64,000 nucleotides of DNA. Origin: Gremmenia infestans. Its lineage: Eukaryota; Ascomycota; Leotiomycetes; Helotiales; Hamatocanthoscyphaceae. The stretch spans positions 682,001-746,000 of the forward strand of contig JAFEVB010000037.1 in NCBI GenBank assembly GCA_032629725.1. The letters are read 5' to 3'. Under the pieces are notes generated by a model. That model did not search any database, was not told where the DNA came from, and saw nothing but the letters and a program-made list of their open reading frames with translations. Each line of letters opens with the position of its first letter. The stretch's first letter is position 1. Positions 12,156-23,554 of the stretch are shown here, one piece after another. A program made the translations under genes and the position numbers.

Positions 12156-12530
12156 ATGTCCCTCGTCTACTCTTCACACGGTAGCATTACCTACGACTAC
12201 TCCTCTCCGGACGAGAACAACGGCTACGAGCGCCGCACCTTCGAAATCCAGCAGGTAGAGCCATCTTCGATGGAGCCCGAGCCGCCGCTCCGCACAAAGA
12301 TCGTTGTCGGGCTTTTCTTCAGCTTTCTGGCTTTGATATTCTGCTATTGGCTGGCTTGGGGCGTGATAATGTGTATTAAATTCAGCACGAGGAAGAAGAC
12401 TCAATATGGATATGGGAAGGCCGATCCTGAAGAACAAAGAGGGCCGTTTGGGATGGGATTTCGGCCTCGGTCTCCTGATTATCACGATCAGGTTGTTGGG
12501 GGCCCAGAGGTTCCCTTTAAGAGTTCGTGA
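12156..12530 (+). CDS. Small single-pass membrane protein, hypothetical
   Basis: This is an intronless 124-aa frame starting at a good ATG. The first 50 residues are polar and acidic (SSPDEN, VEPSSMEPEP). One transmembrane helix follows at about residues 52-75 (VVGLFFSFLALIFCYWLAWG), then a basic KFSTRKK stop-transfer cluster and a Gly/Pro-rich tail. The charge pattern predicts the N-terminus outside and the tail in the cytosol. I do not recognise a family. Coding potential is supported by the coherent TM-plus-basic-flank arrangement and the C/T-rich leader, not by homology. Confidence 0.55.
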   Translation: MSLVYSSHGSITYDYSSPDENNGYERRTFEIQQVEPSSMEPEPPLRTKIVVGLFFSFLALIFCYWLAWGVIMCIKFSTRKKTQYGYGKADPEEQRGPFGMGFRPRSPDYHDQVVGGPEVPFKSS

Positions 12531-12726
12531 ACGCTGGTGCGGTGAGATAGTACAGGGAAGGAAGAAGGAGTTTGGGTTGATATTGGTTAGAAGTAGAAAT
12601 GGAAATGGAAACGGAAATGGGAAAGGTGGGGAACTGGTCTGTCAGGTCGACACTTGCGATAGTAATGTATAAGCTGAGAAGAAGAGGGAAGAAGAATAAA
12701 TAATGTGTAGTCTGGTAAGTTATAAT

Positions 12727-12790
12727 GGGTGGAAGTGGTAATAGGTGGAAGTGGTAATAGGTGGAAGTGGTAATAGGTGGAAGTGGTAAT
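12727..12790. repeat. 16-bp minisatellite, four copies
   Basis: Four consecutive near-identical copies of the unit (A/G)GGTGGAAGTGGTAAT occur in the 3' flank of the small membrane protein gene. Copies differ only at the first base. A related GGAAATGGAAAC-type repeat lies just before, at about 12595-12625. Confidence 0.9.
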
Positions 12791-14695
12791 GGGTGGTGTC
12801 TTGGGGTAAAACAATAATTAATTATAATATATCAAATCTTGAAAGTTTTGTAAGGGAAACTATTACAGGATCATCTCCCCCCACTGAGGACCGGAGTCGC
12901 AACCGAACACGAGTGATGATTGTAAGATCGGCTCAATGCTCCCTTTTCAGCAGCCCCATCAGCGCCACAGCGTCTATTGTAATGAGCATGACGAAAAAGT
13001 AAGTCTGATCTTTTCACTTGCGCCTTCCTCTTCACTTTGAAGGTCAAGTCTCCTAGGAAGTGTCCTGCTGTAATCTTGAATATTGACTCGGGGATCCCGT
13101 AGCCTTGGACAGGAACAAGAACTCTGGGGATGCAATTCCATATTGGCCTAGAAAGTCATCTAGGCAGACTTAGCAAAGTTTGGAGTCTGAAGGGCGGCTA
13201 GGTAGGGCTCATTTGTTGAGATGATGGTGTATCTTGTTGTCATTGTCTATGACTGCAGCGTAAGAAAGTCGCGTCCTGGGATTTGGAGGCGCCATGGCCG
13301 GTTGAGTAACAAGATTAGGGAACTTGAAGAGGGGAGTGATATGTTTCAAGATGCCCTTATGTGATAGTGCAGCAAAGGTCCAGGCTCCAGTGCTGCTTCT
13401 AACATCAGCCTGAAATTCTCAGGATTCCTCATTGTCCGTATGTGGTTCCCGGATATGAATCTTGGTCCATTGTGCATGGCTCCAATCCGTTTGTCAATAA
13501 TCCACCCGACGATTTCGGCAGCATGAAGAACTATTTGAGATGGAAGAATATTCGCCGCCACCCACGCACGTAGTGACGTGGGATTCTACGCGTGAGATAG
13601 TAGGCCTAGGGATCAAGGGGAAATCAAGAACCGAGACGCTCATTGACTCGATAACCATTAAGGAACCTGCATTGGAAGAAAATTGAAACGTATTCAGAGG
13701 ATTGACTCCAATATCATTGATTATGTACTCAAAGAGTGATAACCTGGAGGAATTATTAGCGAATCTTGAGCATAGCGTTGTACCGGCAAAGAGAAACGTC
13801 TTCCCCACTTGTATCTATGTATTAGTCTCCATACACATGGCATGATGAGGCCCAAGTCTGCATAAAGGGCAATACAAAGCTTTACCACTAGCCACAGGCC
13901 GATTGTATAACAAAGAAAATGCCTCCCTGAAGAATTAATGTTTTCCTTCCGTCGCGATGTATTTGGACAATTGAACTGAGGAGAGTAAAGTGCATTTCCA
14001 ATGTCCTACTCTTGCCGAGACATCCAAGCGGATATGAGGTATAGCAAGAGAGAGTTCAGGTGATACCGGCTTGCTGAGACAAAGCAGAGAGAACAGCTTA
14101 GGTGATCTTATAAGAAGAGACATGATAGAATCCACAGATTGGCTATATAACATATCTATCGAAAGAGAGGATGTCAATAATTAGCACCAGCTATTTGTAA
14201 GTCGCAAAAAGCCTTGAAAAGTTCTCAAATTTGCGTCTGAGATGTGCAAGTACTCCATGATCTAATGGAAGCAGGATAATGACAGAAACATGGAGAAGAG
14301 CTTACATGCTCAAAAGGTGTTGAAAATGGATAAATTCAGTCGTAAGGTCAGCTCTCGAGCTGATGATAGCGATGAAAATATAAACTTGCACGTGATTATT
14401 TGGTGGTTGTTTCCGAGAAGCTCCGTTTGATGCCCGCGCATTATCAACAGCAGAGCTCTCATTGGTCAGAAATGGTGAGGTAAGCCATTCTGAATTCCCG
14501 AGGTCGATCGTTTGCCGTCAATGGGCGACCTTTGAATACTCTACGACGACGTCTCTGGCTTCGCATTGAGTGGCAACCAAATATCTCTCTCACTGATTGA
14601 TCAATCCAATCCAAGCATCCGGTATTAGACTTCTTGATTGAAGTGAGAAACCACCACATTTGTCAACAACACCACACTCCCCTCCACCGCAAACA
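12791..14695. other. Mostly non-coding, with an unrecognised ORF cluster
   Basis: No gene is firmly supported. Minus-strand frames at 13808-13494 and 13561-13346 overlap and could be two exons of a single gene or a frameshifted remnant, because both have protein-like composition (SSNAGSLMVIES; ISGNHIRTMRNPENF). I recognise no family, and the second frame lacks an ATG. The SdhB promoter must occupy the right end. Confidence 0.35.
13346..13808 (-). pseudogene. Unrecognised ORF pair, possibly a degraded gene
   Basis: The upstream frame starts with an ATG at 13808. A second frame overlaps it and continues to 13346. The join would need a splice or a frameshift near 13560. Amino-acid content looks more protein-like than random, but no domain is visible and no clean splice pair connects the frames. 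Confidence 0.2.
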
Positions 14696-15621
14696 ATGGC
14701 AGCTCTACGCACAACCTCGCGCCTGTTCGCGGCAACACGTCCAGCCTTCAAGTCCCAAATACGGACGCGGGCCATGGCAACTGTCAGTGGAACTGCTACG
14801 TCTGGTGCTGTGCCTCCATCGCAGACCACGACGGTCAAAGAACCTGCTGCGGATGCGGATTCGAAGATCAAGACATTCCACATTTACCGATGGAATCCCG
14901 ATGAGCCATCCACCAAGCCACGCATGCAGAGCTATACCCTGGATCTGAACAAAACCGGCCCTATGATGTTGGATGCCCTGATCAGAATCAAAAACGAGGT
15001 TGATCCCACCCTCACATTCAGACGGAGTTGCAGAGAGGGTATTTGCGGAAGCTGCGCGATGAACATTGATGGTGTTAACACTCTTGCATGCTTGTGTAAG
15101 TACAATCTACAGCAGCAGATATACCGAGCAAGATCTAATTCCATTCAGGCCGTATCCCAACCGACGTCAAAGCAGAAAGCAAAATCTACCCTCTCCCCCA
15201 CACCTACGTCGTCAAGGACATCGTCCCCGACCTGACGCAATTTTACAAGCAATACAAATCCATCAAACCCTATCTCCAGAAGAACACCCCCGCCCCAGAC
15301 GGAAAAGAATACCTGCAATCAAAGGAGGAGCGAAAGAAGCTCGACGGGCTATACGAATGCATTCTCTGCGCCTGCTGCTCGACATCCTGCCCCTCGTACT
15401 GGTGGAATTCGGAGGAATACCTTGGACCGGCTGTGCTGATGCAGAGTTACCGATGGATAGCGGATTCCAGAGATGAGCATACGGAGGAGAGAAAGGCGCA
15501 GCTGGATAACAGCATGAGTCTGTACCGATGCCATACTATTCTGAACTGCTCGAGAACTTGTCCAAAGGGTTTGAACCCTGGATATGCGATTGCGGAGATT
15601 AAGAAGACGATGGCATTGTAA
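14696..15621 (+). CDS. sdhB: Succinate dehydrogenase iron-sulfur subunit, mitochondrial
   Basis: There are two exons, 14696-15095 and 15149-15621, with a 53-nt intron inside a cysteine codon, giving 290 aa. It is the SdhB subunit of complex II, passing electrons from the flavin subunit to ubiquinone in the inner mitochondrial membrane. The N-terminus (RTTSRLFAATRPAF) is an arginine-rich mitochondrial presequence. The 2Fe-2S ligands sit in CREGICGSC plus a later Cys. The 4Fe-4S ligands are in CILCACCSTSC and the 3Fe-4S ligands in CHTILNCSRTC. The quinone-site residues known from SDHI-fungicide work are present in sensitive form as P215, N220 and H262 (P225, N230 and H272 in the usual Botrytis numbering). 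Length and layout are normal. Confidence 0.98.
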
Positions 15622-16674
15622 GGATTAGGATGAAGGTGGGGTGCGTTGATGGAGAGGAGGTGAGATGAGATTGGGATCAGCGGCAACATGGTGATGGCGG
15701 TGTTCGGGGAATTGGTGGCTGCCTTTCCAGTCGTGTAGATATGATATTTGTTAACGTCGTTCAAATGCATAGTTATTTTTTTTCAAGCCCGGGCCCACGT
15801 CAGATGAGATCTGTATCGCCCAGCCATTCATTGCTTCTAAAACCGCGGGTTTATATCCCAATTAACGGTAGCGTCACTGCCGTACCGCAAGGGTTCTGAA
15901 GGATTGTTGGAGGGAGATGCGATGCGAAGCTGAGGTTTGTGAATTTGGGTGTGTTCAGGCCCTTACTCCGTACTGAACTAAAAGGGGAGGTAGAGCTAGT
16001 GAAGAGAAAAGAGAAGCCCTATATAGGGCAGTTCTTCATATAGATCACATAGTTAGCGTTCCTGCTTCCTGTAGGATAAGAACAAGAGCCTAGACGTTCG
16101 GTGATTGACGGAGCGGAACGGATTTTCGACATCTGTTTCCATGGTATAGTGGTAATGTAAGGTGAGCTTTATAGTCTTGGCTGTTGATTAGCATAGGATG
16201 AAGAGAGAGAGTAAGGGAAGCAGTGAGAGATACAGCAGGAAGTTGGAGTACTCTAGGTAGATCCTGAATCCTGTATCATTCATTTCTCACGTACAACACA
16301 AGACCGGCCGTAGTGTTATACATGTATCAATACTGATATTTGTGCTACCTTGGAGTTGTGTCCAGGAATAGATTCATATATATATATATATATGCAAGAC
16401 AGTCTTAGTAAAGTACACTAGATGAAAAGAAAAGCCTACCGCAAATCAGCAGGCTAACTTGAAGATCTTCGAATTCCAAACCTTGTCTCCATCTCGGTAC
16501 TTGTGTCGGCGAGAATTTTATACTCCTCCTTTTTAACAAAGCTTATTGATCCTGTCCCCCACTGAAAGGTTCTATTAAGAGGGGAGAAAGGGAGGCTTAT
16601 AAATGGAGAAAAATAGGACTCGACTATCTCGTATCCAAAAGCTTTTAATTTCTCTACGAAGACATTACATCATG
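15622..16674. other. Intergenic between convergent SdhB and PEX1
   Basis: This stretch carries the two facing 3' ends. It contains an AT dinucleotide microsatellite at 16376-16395 and otherwise no feature I can support. Confidence 0.55.
16376..16395. repeat. (AT)n microsatellite
   Basis: Ten AT units in a row lie between the convergent SdhB and PEX1 genes. Confidence 0.85.
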
Positions 16675-19600
16675 TCACATCAAACTCGTCCTACCCCCAA
16701 CCTCCCTACCACCCTCCCCATCCCTCATCTCCCCGCTCCGTCCTACCACAAACTCTCTGTAAATAGCCTCCAACCGGCTTCGTTCCTGTGCGCTGATACT
16801 CGCCCTCGTACTGCGCAAACTACTCTCTACATGCCTTGCCCCAATAATAACCTCCTGCTGTTCCTTCTCTTCGCTCTCCCCCTTTTCCTCAACATGTCCC
16901 CTCCTCGCTCTCTTTTTCGCTGCTTTGATTTCCGAAAGCTTCGCAGCAATAGCGGCGCGTTCCGCAAGGATCTTGCTTTTGTTATGTCCGCCTCGGGAAC
17001 GTGCTTCTGCTTCAGCGCGCTCTTCTTCTTCGCCGTAGCGGAATTGTACGAAACTGCGATTCGCTGTAGAGGAAGCTATACCGTTTGTGCCTTTGGCTCC
17101 TAGTGATGGGGTGCTGTGGTCTTGGTCCCCAAGAACGTCGTGAATTGCTTCGAGATGTGCATTGTAGATTAAGGCTTGGAGGTCGGCGCCGCTGTAACCT
17201 TCTGTGCGGGAGGCGATCGAGGGGAGTGCGGAAAGGACTTCGGGGCTGAGGGTGAGCTTTCTGCCGAGGGCTTGGAGGATGTCGATTCTATCTTCTCTGG
17301 AGGGGAGGTCGCAGATTAGGCTTTTGTCTAATCTTCCAGGCCGGAGTAACGCTGGATCGATAAGATCAGGTCGCGAAGTTGCAGCTAGAACGTAGACTCC
17401 AGATAATCCTTCGGCGCCGTCCATTTGGGTGAGCAATTGATTGACTACACGATCGGTAACGCCGGTAGAATCGTGACCTCTCTTTGGTGCGATTGAGTCG
17501 AATTCATCGAAAAACAAAACACATGGCCGGGCAGCCTCGGCTCGTTCGAAGAGATCTCGAATAGACTTCTCTGATGCACCAATGTATTTGTTGAGGATTT
17601 CGGGACCTTTGACTGAGATGAAGTTGAGACCACATTCGCCTGCTACAGCCGAAGCCAAGAGCGTCTTGCCACATCCTGGATAACCGTAAAGCAGTAGACC
17701 CGATCGAAGGCGGAGTGGACACTGAGCGAATATAGGAGCGTATGTGGTAGGGTATTGTAAAGTCTCGAGGAGAATCTTTCGAGTTGCATGTAAGCCACCA
17801 ATAGAGTCAAAAGTCGTAGTACTCGTCTGCAATGTTACATTGCGTAGTGAGGCCGGTGTGAAGCCTTTGAGCGCAGTATTGAAGTCCCCACGAGTGAGAC
17901 TGATGGAGGCGGAATCAGCATCTTTCGAAACAGATCGAATCAATGCCTCACTTCGAGCGCGAGCAACGAGGAGAACGATATCGCCTGGCATATACCCGTC
18001 TGTCTCACCGGCAAGATCGAGAAAGTCGAGGTCGGAGGAGATCATAAATCCGTCTGCTCTACTAGATGACCCCTTTTGACTGCCCACGCTTGACCCGTCC
18101 ATCCACGCCCCTTCGTCGCCGCTAGCACTGCCATTGGCAGTTACTGGGCGACTTCCTGAAGTTGGTTTCATCTCGTTCGAATCCCCGTCAGTGGCGTTTT
18201 GTCTGACAACCATTTCCATTACTCTCCTCCTACCCTCCTTGTTTGGGGCTTTCAACCCCACGATCTCCCTAACTACATGCCCACCCACGATAACATTATG
18301 TAGCGACTCTTTAGCCTGTGATGTAGCCAGAAGGACTATGCCACTGTCTCGACCACAATATTGCCGGACTAAGCTGCAAATGCTTTCACTGATTTGACGG
18401 CTGCGGCTGTTGTCATCTCCGACGACAAGCTCAGTCTCAACGGGGCACAACTTATCTAAATCATCCAATATGACAACGGATTTCCCGCCAAGTCTAGCGC
18501 CCCAGGAAGCATCCATAAACATTCTAGCAAAGGTTTCCTTGATCGTAGAAATTTGGGTCTCGTGGTTCAGAAGTTGCCGGCAGGAGAAGTATATGGTGTG
18601 GAATAACATCTCGGATCTTAGCCGATGAGCAAGAAGCTGTGCTACAGAGCTTTTGCCGGACCCAAGTGCCCCTGTAAGCAAGACTGATGACAAGTGGGAG
18701 AGATGCGACCGTAGTTGCTCGATGAGTTTATCTATCCCAACAAGCACAGGAGGTTTCGGAGGGAGAGGATCACCAATAGCGTTTTCTTTAGAGATAGAAA
18801 ACGGTTTCGGTATTGGGGGCTGCACTTGAATGGCGATTTTACGTTCCGAACCCAGGAACCAATGGCATGGCTGTTTGTCCGATTCTGGAGAGCTGTGGTC
18901 AAACCTCAGTACTCCGCCTTCCCATCCGGAAATCGGTGTTGGAGGTGTACTAATAATAGATCCGTCTGTCAAAGGCCCATCTAGAAGGCCATCACCAGCT
19001 GAAGTTTTGCTGTACATTTTCAGAATGCGCTGTGCCGCCTCGTCTCGTTCTGCCTTGGTATCGCCACCGAATTTGAGGCCTTCAATAGCTTTAGCACTGC
19101 CAATTACGAAAGGAAAGACCTTGAGTATGTGGGCGGTAGCTTTGGGAGCCGGTTGGGAAGGATCTTCGGATCTCTTGCCAGCGTTTTTCTCAATTTGTGG
19201 AGGGGCAGCTTCCAGCTTCACGACACCGCCTACTAGACCTTCACAAGACATAGCTGCACACAACGCCCTTGACAATGCAACATGTTGACTATCCGGTGGG
19301 TCATCCCATGCCATCAATTTTGCAACCTTTTTCGATGTTATCTTGCCAATGGCCTGCATATTCTCGTTCTCTTGTTGTTGACGCTGAGGGTCGACTGGAA
19401 TCTGGAGGCTTGCCGGCTTGACCACTGTGACACAAACCCATGTAATACCTTTCAATGCCTTGGAAAGCAATACATCTCGGTCAACCCAGACTTTCAGTCC
19501 CTGGTCTTCCGCGTCGTTCGTCTCCTCGAAGAATTCTTTGAAAAGACTCCGATCGACCCCTCGGAAAAACATGGATGGTCGGGTATCGTCAAGACCACTT

Positions 19601-20453
19601 TTCCGCCGCAGTGTACTTGCACCACTTCTTGCACCCGTACTTCTCTTCGATGTAACACTGCGGTTCTCCGCCGATGACCGAGGCGGCTGGGACCGTGTTT
19701 TGGGCGCAACAAGGACTTCGGCATTAGGGCCTAATTTAGCAAACGGCGAATTCGATGGCGGAGGGGGGGTAAGTGTAAGCACTGTCACATTGGCGGCAGA
19801 AGTTGGGGAGAGGTGGAGGCTGAGCGGATGTGGACCAGGAGCAGACCCATTTGGAGGGATATAATTCGGATTTGGCAGAGCGCGTATCTGATGCATCATA
19901 TTTAGCTCCAGGAATGTCGCATGGAGTTCAATTATCTCCCAGTCCTCGGGGGTCAAGGGCTCAATTTCGACCGTATGCGCTATAGGGGGATCCATATGTA
20001 TTGTTGCCGTAACTTTCTGCCCATCTACTATGCCCAGTGTCCGCGCAAAGGTCGCGTCTATTTCCACCAGAGGAACCTCCTGTTCCCGGGCAGTATTCCC
20101 TCTGGTACCTGCAATTCCATCTCTACTGACAATAGGCGCAAGCTTACGCTTGCTCTGCATGCCCGTCCATCCCACAAATACAGCTCGTTCTTTGGGCGCT
20201 CCATTGGTTTGTTTCGCGCCAGGTTGTGAGGGTGCGCGGTAGTTTAGTTCTATAATGATATTTTGTGCGACCTACAATAATGTCAAAAGATGAGCAGCGT
20301 TAGAGTGTTGAGAGGGAAACAAACAGTATTGGAGTTGATCAATAACGAGCATAACGATGAGGGTAGGTTGACTAGGCAGTTCTTCAAATGAGCAGCGACT
20401 GATATTTCAGCTGAGGTAGCCTGGCTGTTCCGCCGTCTTGATTCTGGAGCCAT
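16675..20453 (-). CDS. PEX1: Peroxisomal biogenesis AAA+ ATPase PEX1
   Basis: There are two exons, 20453-20325 and 20271-16675, with a 53-nt intron (weak GTTTGT donor, TAG acceptor), giving 1241 aa. PEX1 forms a hexamer with PEX6 that pulls the ubiquitinated receptor PEX5 from the peroxisome membrane. The N-terminal part carries the double-psi-barrel region (FVGWTGM, VTATIHMDP, LTPEDWEIIE). The D1 ATPase has Walker A GALGSGKSS at about residue 575 and a Walker B with VVILDDLD. The D2 ATPase has Walker A GYPGCGKT at about 904, Walker B FFDEFDS at about 965, and the second-region-of-homology RPGRLDK. D1 has DD instead of DE in Walker B, which fits the known inactive D1 of PEX1. The short first exon is supported because it supplies the conserved VNLPSSL...INSNT start that splices onto VAQNIIIELNYR. 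Confidence 0.95.
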
Positions 20454-20871
20454 GATATGAGGGGTAAAACTCGCAGAGAATAACAACAAAATGAGGGAGG
20501 GAGATGATCGAGAAGCTTGAGGTAAAGCATAACCAGCATCCCCAGATCTTTCACAAGCCTCGGCAAAAGCCCACCTATGGCTGGTGACTGTGACTGTGGC
20601 TGAAACAGAACACGAAAAGTCGCGCGACGCGGTTGTGGTGCCAAAGCGCGTAAATTGAAATCCGCATTGCAGTTTCCTGCCATCGACTTTATGATCGAAT
20701 CTCTTGCGACAAGGAAATCACCCCTCCATCAGCAACCTTTCTCAACACCGGCGCAACACTCTCACACTCTCTCCTCCACTTTTAACGCCCGATATATCCA
20801 AGAGTCAACAATTGTACTCTTCTTGAATCGGAATACCCTCCTTTTACCAGACCTCAGGGCCTTTGCGCAAG
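20454..20871. promoter_or_regulatory. Shared PEX1/MCM7 divergent promoter
   Basis: A 418-bp region separates the two start codons. It contains CACGAAAA at 20611-20618, matching the SBF site core, and GACGCGG at 20626-20632, which holds an MBF-type ACGCG core, on the strand leading to MCM7. In yeasts these sites drive G1/S expression of replication genes including MCM genes. Their activity here is inferred from sequence and position only. Confidence 0.5.
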
Positions 20872-23554
20872 ATGGCGCTTCTTCAATTCAGGGCGCCTGT
20901 CGACTATGATGAGCACCGGGGTAAGTCCCGCGCGACCAGGCATAAGAATTGCCATTGCGACAAAGCTAATCACGTCTACAGCGGCCTTCGAGGAGTTCCT
21001 CCAGACCTTCAAAACCTCCCCTGCTGCTTCTATCACGCACGCGCTCGGCGACATGAACATTGACGAAGATGATTTGAGCGACGAATACGACTTTATGGAT
21101 GAAGATGACGACGAGGGACAAACTTCGCGAAGACAAGCAAGATCTCAGGCCAAGATGCCAAAGCTGAAATACTTGGACCTGCTTCAGAAGGTTGCAGACC
21201 GATATGAGGAGGAAATCACAATCGATTTGGACGATTTAGCAAAGGTAGAAATAAATCCCTGGATGTCAAAATGCAATACTGACACAAGTCTCACCTAGTA
21301 CGACCGATTATCAGAGGAGAATGGACAGCCCTTGAACTTGGTTAATTCGATCGAGACAAATGCAAAGCACTATTTGGATATTATGGCAAAGGCAGTCGAC
21401 AATGTCATGCCATCCCCATCACGCGAGATCAAGTAGGACGCGAATACCTGCCGCCCCAAAATTAATGCTAATACTACAGCAGCTATAAAGATGATGTCCT
21501 CGATGTACTAATGGCCCAACGAACAGCGAGAAACAACGCGCTTATTCGAGCGGCTGCAGATCAAACCGACCCCATCGAGCCTGAGCTCTTCCCCGCTGAA
21601 TTGACTCGACGATACACCCTTAACTTCAAGCCACGGACTGAGACTGATGACCCCCTCAAGGCCCTGGCAGTACGACAGGTTCGCGGAGAGCATCTAGGAC
21701 ACTTAATCACTGTTCGAGGAATTACCACCAGAGTCTCCGATGTCAAACCAACAGTAGAAGTAAATGCATACACTTGCGATCGCTGCGGATGCGAAATCTT
21801 TCAGCCGGTAGGATCGAAAACTTTTGGACCATTGATTGAGTGCCCATCAAAGGATTGTGAGGTCAATCAAACCAAGGGTCAATTACATCACTCTACGCGA
21901 GCTTCGAAATTCCAGCCATTCCAGGAAGTCAAGATCCAAGAGATGGCTGAACAGGTTCCGGTTGGTCATATTCCAAGAATGTTGACCATTCTCTGTCACG
22001 GTGCTCTAGTCCGTAGAATCAATCCTGGAGATGTCGTTGATGTCGCAGGAATCTTTTTACCGACGCCATACACTGGGTTCAAAGCTATTCGTGCTGGTCT
22101 CCTGACAGATACCTATTTGGAGGCACAACATGTGATTCAGCACAAAAAGGCTTACGAAGACCTTGCTATTGATAACCGAGTTTTCAAGCGGATAGAGCAA
22201 TACAGAGCCTCTGGTCACGTTTACGAGTACCTTGCAAAGTCAATTGCTCCTGAAATTTATGGTCATTTGGACGTCAAGAAGGCGCTGTTGCTATTGCTCG
22301 TAGGTGGTGTTACAAAGGTCATGGGTGACGGCATGAGAATCAGGGGTGATATCAACATCTGCTTGATGGGTGATCCCGGTGTGGCCAAGTCTCAATTGTT
22401 GAAGTATATTACGAAAGTTGCCCCTCGAGGTGTATACACCACCGGTCGAGGAAGTAGTGGTGTAGGTTTGACTGCTGCCGTCATGAAGGATCCAGTCACG
22501 GATGAGATGATCTTGGAAGGTGGTGCCCTCGTCCTCGCAGACAATGGTATCTGCTGTATCGATGAATTCGACAAAATGGACGATAGTGACAGAACCGCCA
22601 TTCATGAAGTTATGGAACAGCAAACCATTTCCATTTCCAAAGCCGGTATCTCAACAACTTTAAATGCACGAACCTCAATTCTCGCAGCGGCAAACCCCCT
22701 GTATGGCCGATACAACCCTCGCATCTCGCCTGTGGAAAACATCAACTTGCCAGCTGCTCTTCTCTCGCGTTTCGACGTCCTTTTCCTTATCCTCGATACT
22801 CCAACAAGAGATACAGATGCCCTCCTCGCCCGTCACGTAACTTATGTTCACATGAACAACAAGCACCCTGACACAGATGGCGTCGTCTTCACTCCCCACG
22901 AAGTCCGCCAATACGTCGCCCAAGCACGAACCTTCCGTCCCACCGTCCCAACCTCTGTCTCAGAATACATGGTGAAAGCTTACGTCAAGATGCGTGAACA
23001 ACAAGCCAGAGACGAGAAGAACAAGAAGCAATTCGCGCATACCTCACCACGTACCCTCCTCGGTATACTCCGTCTAGCCCAAGCTCTCGCCCGTCTCAGA
23101 TTCAGCGAAGAAGTGGTGCAAGACGATGTTGACGAGGCTCTGCGTCTCATCGAAGCCAGCAAAGACACTTTGTACCAAGATCAAGACGGGTTCCGGAAAG
23201 ATATGTCGCCTAGCTCGCGCATATACAACATGGTTCGTGCGCTTGCCGAGGCCGGACAATGCAGACCGGATGATATGGATGAGGAGGACGAGGACGAGAC
23301 TCTGGGTATGGAGCTTTCGATGAAGAAGGTTGAGGGGAGAGTCATTGCCAAGGGATTTACCCTGGATCAGTGGCAAACTGCTGTTATGGAGTACACAAAC
23401 CTTGATGTAAGTTCGCTCCATTGTTTTCGCCATCCTAAGTATTTACTTACATTTAAAATAGATTTGGCAAACGGCAGGAAACGGCACACGGCTCCTGTTT
23501 ATCGTCTCGGAAGCTGCGCATATGGCACGAGATGCCGAGTATGATATGGAGTAA
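20872..23554 (+). CDS. MCM7: DNA replication licensing factor MCM7
   Basis: There are five exons: 20872-20920, 20982-21244, 21299-21432, 21480-23406 and 23462-23554, giving 821 aa. It is a subunit of the MCM2-7 replicative helicase. Seen in order are an N-terminal domain with an acidic stretch (DLSDEYDFMDEDDDE), a zinc-binding pair CDRC...CPSKDC, then the AAA+ core with Walker A GDPGVAKS, Walker B CCIDEFDK and the arginine-finger motif LSRFD. The MCM7-specific C-terminus includes SPSSRIYNMV and a winged-helix region (FTLDQWQ...IWQTAG) interrupted by the last intron. All introns are 47-61 nt and keep frame. The acidic insert and the DEEDEDE stretch near the C-terminus are normal for fungal MCM7. 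It shares its promoter with PEX1. Confidence 0.97.

Noticed and set aside
16142..16165. TATAGTGGTAATGT resembles the A box of a tRNA gene
   Set aside because: No B box (GGTTCGANTCC) or acceptor-stem pairing follows within 100 bases on either strand.
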